From Bacteroidales bacterium (GTDB lineage: Bacteria > Bacteroidota > Bacteroidia > Bacteroidales > UBA932), in NCBI GenBank assembly GCA_017445015.1, contig JAFSVL010000059.1:36738-100737 (forward strand): a stretch of DNA of 64,000 nt, given 5' to 3'. Every line of letters starts with the position of its first letter. Positions within the stretch are counted from its first letter, which is position 1. The notes under the pieces were generated by a model, which ran no database searches, was not told the origin of the DNA, and was given only the letters and a program-made list of their open reading frames with translations. Below are positions 62,863 through 64,000 of this stretch, one piece after another. The translations under genes were made by a program, and so were the position numbers.

Positions 62863-62885
62863 GTAACACAAAACTTATACATTTG
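62854..62885 (+). promoter_or_regulatory. Promoter upstream of the RHH-like gene
   Basis: TTTG at 62854-62857 and TACATTTG at 62878-62885 with 20 nt spacing fit the Bacteroidetes pattern. The leader to 63019 would be about 125 nt. The -33 box lies inside a repeated motif, suggesting control. Confidence 0.5.
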
Positions 62886-63018
62886 TGCCTCTTTTTTGTT
62901 ACTATAAGATTCCTTGAATGAAGGATTCTTTGATATCAATACGAGAAGATATAATGACGACAAAACCATTAGACATCAAGAAAGAAAGACAGATTGTTAA
63001 CAAGTAATCGATGAATGT

Positions 63019-63336
63019 ATGAGCCAATTGGATGATTTCCGGGAGGTGCTTCGAAGCGCGAGACCCGAAGGAGAAACGGAAAAAGAACTGCCAGAAGCAG
63101 AGGCCCAGACACCCCCTGCCCCAAAGAAGATGAGAAGAAAAAAGGATGATTCCCCTGAACGCGCCGCCGTCCGGATTCCCAAGGATGTGCAGCGTAAACT
63201 TCGCCTCCTCTGCGTGTGGTTGGAATCCGAGGGACTGAAAGATGCTCCCACAATAGGCGAACTCGTATCAGAGGCCGTTGAAAATCTTATTGAGACGAAG
63301 TACCAGAAGGCAAAAATGTTCTTGAAGAGATTGTAG
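63019..63336 (+). CDS. Small basic, ribbon-helix-helix-like protein
   Basis: A 105-residue protein. The first 55 residues are polar and Pro/Glu/Lys-rich, and the rest looks like a ribbon-helix-helix fold: AAVRIPKDVQRKLRLLCVWL as strand and first helix, then TIGELVSEAVENLIETKY. This recalls DUF3408 and related proteins of Bacteroidetes conjugative or mobilisable elements, which bind DNA, but I cannot confirm the family. It stands alone with a plausible promoter. Confidence 0.55.
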   Translation: MSQLDDFREVLRSARPEGETEKELPEAEAQTPPAPKKMRRKKDDSPERAAVRIPKDVQRKLRLLCVWLESEGLKDAPTIGELVSEAVENLIETKYQKAKMFLKRL

Positions 63337-63654
63337 GAAGCCTGAAGAGCATAAGCCAATCACAGCAAATTAACAGTTGTGGAGCAATCATGAAGGAGGA
63401 ACAACTGATTGCTGTCAGTGACATCTATTCCCTTATATTGCTGCAATGGTTTAGGAGCGTGTGGCGTCCGCGAGACTGCGGAAGAAGTGTTCTGACAGAG
63501 CCCTGTGGCGATGGGTGGCTTTCGCCGTTAACCCGCGTCAAGTCTATTTCGGTAAGAAAATCAATCCCCTTGAGAGACTTCTTAAGCTGAGGAGAAGATG
63601 CTTATCTTGCCGACATATTCATTATCATACTGTGTTAAAAAATCTTGACTGTTA
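63337..63654. other. Region without convincing genes
   Basis: About 320 bases between the RHH-like gene and vsr. A 66-codon frame begins at 63390 but has no family features. A small hairpin (CCGC/GCGG near 63468) is present. I see no clear feature; a transfer origin or a decayed gene is possible. Confidence 0.3.
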
Positions 63655-64000
63655 TCAACGGTTCTTTAGAGAAACCAGCAAAGTGGCCTCTCTTTCCCTT
63701 TTGGCCTTCCGTTCCTTCAAGTATGCTTGTCGGGAGGCCTTTCTTTCTTCCCGTTCTTTGGTGAACCGCTCTCCATTGCTGATTATTTCCGCCTTTACCT
63801 GTTGTACAGTTTCGCTGAAGCAAGCATTCTTAAGCTGGCATTCCCAGACAATGATGACGGCCCATCCCTTCGCCTCCAGCTGGCGCCAGACCTCTTGGTC
63901 CCTTTCCTGATTCCGAGCAATCTTAGATGTCCAGAAGTCGGTGTTGGTCTTGGGCACCGTGTAGAACTTGCAGCCTTTGTGGCCGTGCCAGAAGCAACCG
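63655..64000 (-). CDS. vsr: Very-short-patch-repair type endonuclease (Vsr-like), N-terminus outside window
   Basis: The reverse strand encodes a Vsr-like protein entering from the right edge: GCFWHGHKGC, then VPKTNTDFWTSKIARNQERD and GWAVIIVWECQL, which are the family's zinc/active-site and core motifs. Vsr nicks T:G mismatches arising from deamination of methylated cytosines and usually accompanies a DNA cytosine methyltransferase. None is in the window, but it may lie just beyond. The C-terminal 60 residues are charged and helical (KEREERKASRQAYLKERKAK), longer than usual. The start codon is not visible. Confidence 0.82.
   Translation of the reverse strand, partial: GCFWHGHKGCKFYTVPKTNTDFWTSKIARNQERDQEVWRQLEAKGWAVIIVWECQLKNACFSETVQQVKAEIISNGERFTKEREERKASRQAYLKERKAKREREATLLVSLKNR

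Noticed and set aside
62778-62969. 63-codon reverse ORF
   Set aside because: It covers the tandem repeats and promoter of the downstream gene; hydrophobic, without family features.
63390-63590. 66-codon forward ORF in the mobile element
   Set aside because: No family features, no clear promoter or coupling; kept only as part of a gene-poor stretch.

Overview
The window reads as a GC-rich chromosome segment of a Bacteroidetes, most likely a Bacteroidales from a gut or rumen setting. The evidence is the recurrent TAnnTTTG promoter box (often TATCTTTG), near absence of Shine-Dalgarno sequences, Bacteroidetes-restricted families (DUF3078, a DUF4421-like protein, an Hc1-type histone H1-like protein, a clostripain-family C11 peptidase, golvesin-domain 'xanthan lyase'-type protein, UpxY-like antiterminator), and the lpxD-lpxC-lpxA order beside an OmpP1/FadL-type porin. 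Genus cannot be fixed from this sequence.

Layout. 1-5 kb (minus): lactate permease, polA, an ECF sigma factor and the start of rsmG, all overlapping. 5-13 kb (plus): D-lactate dehydrogenase, an MsbA-like ABC exporter, a VanZ-like protein and a large secreted golvesin/amidase-like protein. 13-25.7 kb (minus): an exopolysaccharide operon (rmlD-rmlA-rmlB, UpxY/NusG-like factor, gmd, fcl, two PF14907-type nucleotidyltransferases, Wza, Wzc-type BY-kinase, CapD/FlaA1-type dehydratase) that has no glycosyltransferase, flippase, polymerase or rmlC. 25.7-36.6 kb: housekeeping genes (rnhA, pdxA, trpS, recA, an rlmN-recX gene fusion, a HhH protein, rsmI, xerD, C11 peptidase, rplY, pth, histone-like gene). 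36.6-43 kb (minus): VanX-like dipeptidase, GH2, GH3, and a PrsW-like protease. 43-55.8 kb: tRNA-Gln, a CPA2 antiporter, the rimP-nusA-infB operon with a shortened RimP, WbqC, lpxA-lpxC-lpxD (LpxC lacks the FabZ domain usual in the phylum), an outer membrane porin and a Tyr/Trp- and Gly/Ser-rich lipoprotein. 55.9-60.3 kb (plus): proS, a DUF3078 protein, a short tilS, a DUF4421-like protein.

From the initiator tRNA at 60404-60476 to the right edge the sequence is accessory. A large serine recombinase gene ends inside the tRNA, preceded by a 56-codon ORF, an HTH regulator, a ribbon-helix-helix-like protein and a Vsr-type endonuclease cut by the window edge. This looks like the left end of an integrated mobile element.

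The observations I rate highest are: the in-frame RlmN-RecX fusion divergent from recA; the recA leader with a perfect 23-bp inverted repeat and a 21-bp direct repeat; a set of genes whose -7 promoter box sits only 4-6 nt before the start codon, implying leaderless mRNAs; the integration into an initiator tRNA by a serine recombinase; and domain losses in LpxC (FabZ), RimP (C-terminal domain) and PolA (proofreading residue). All calls come from reading the sequence and remembered family features; no database search was run.
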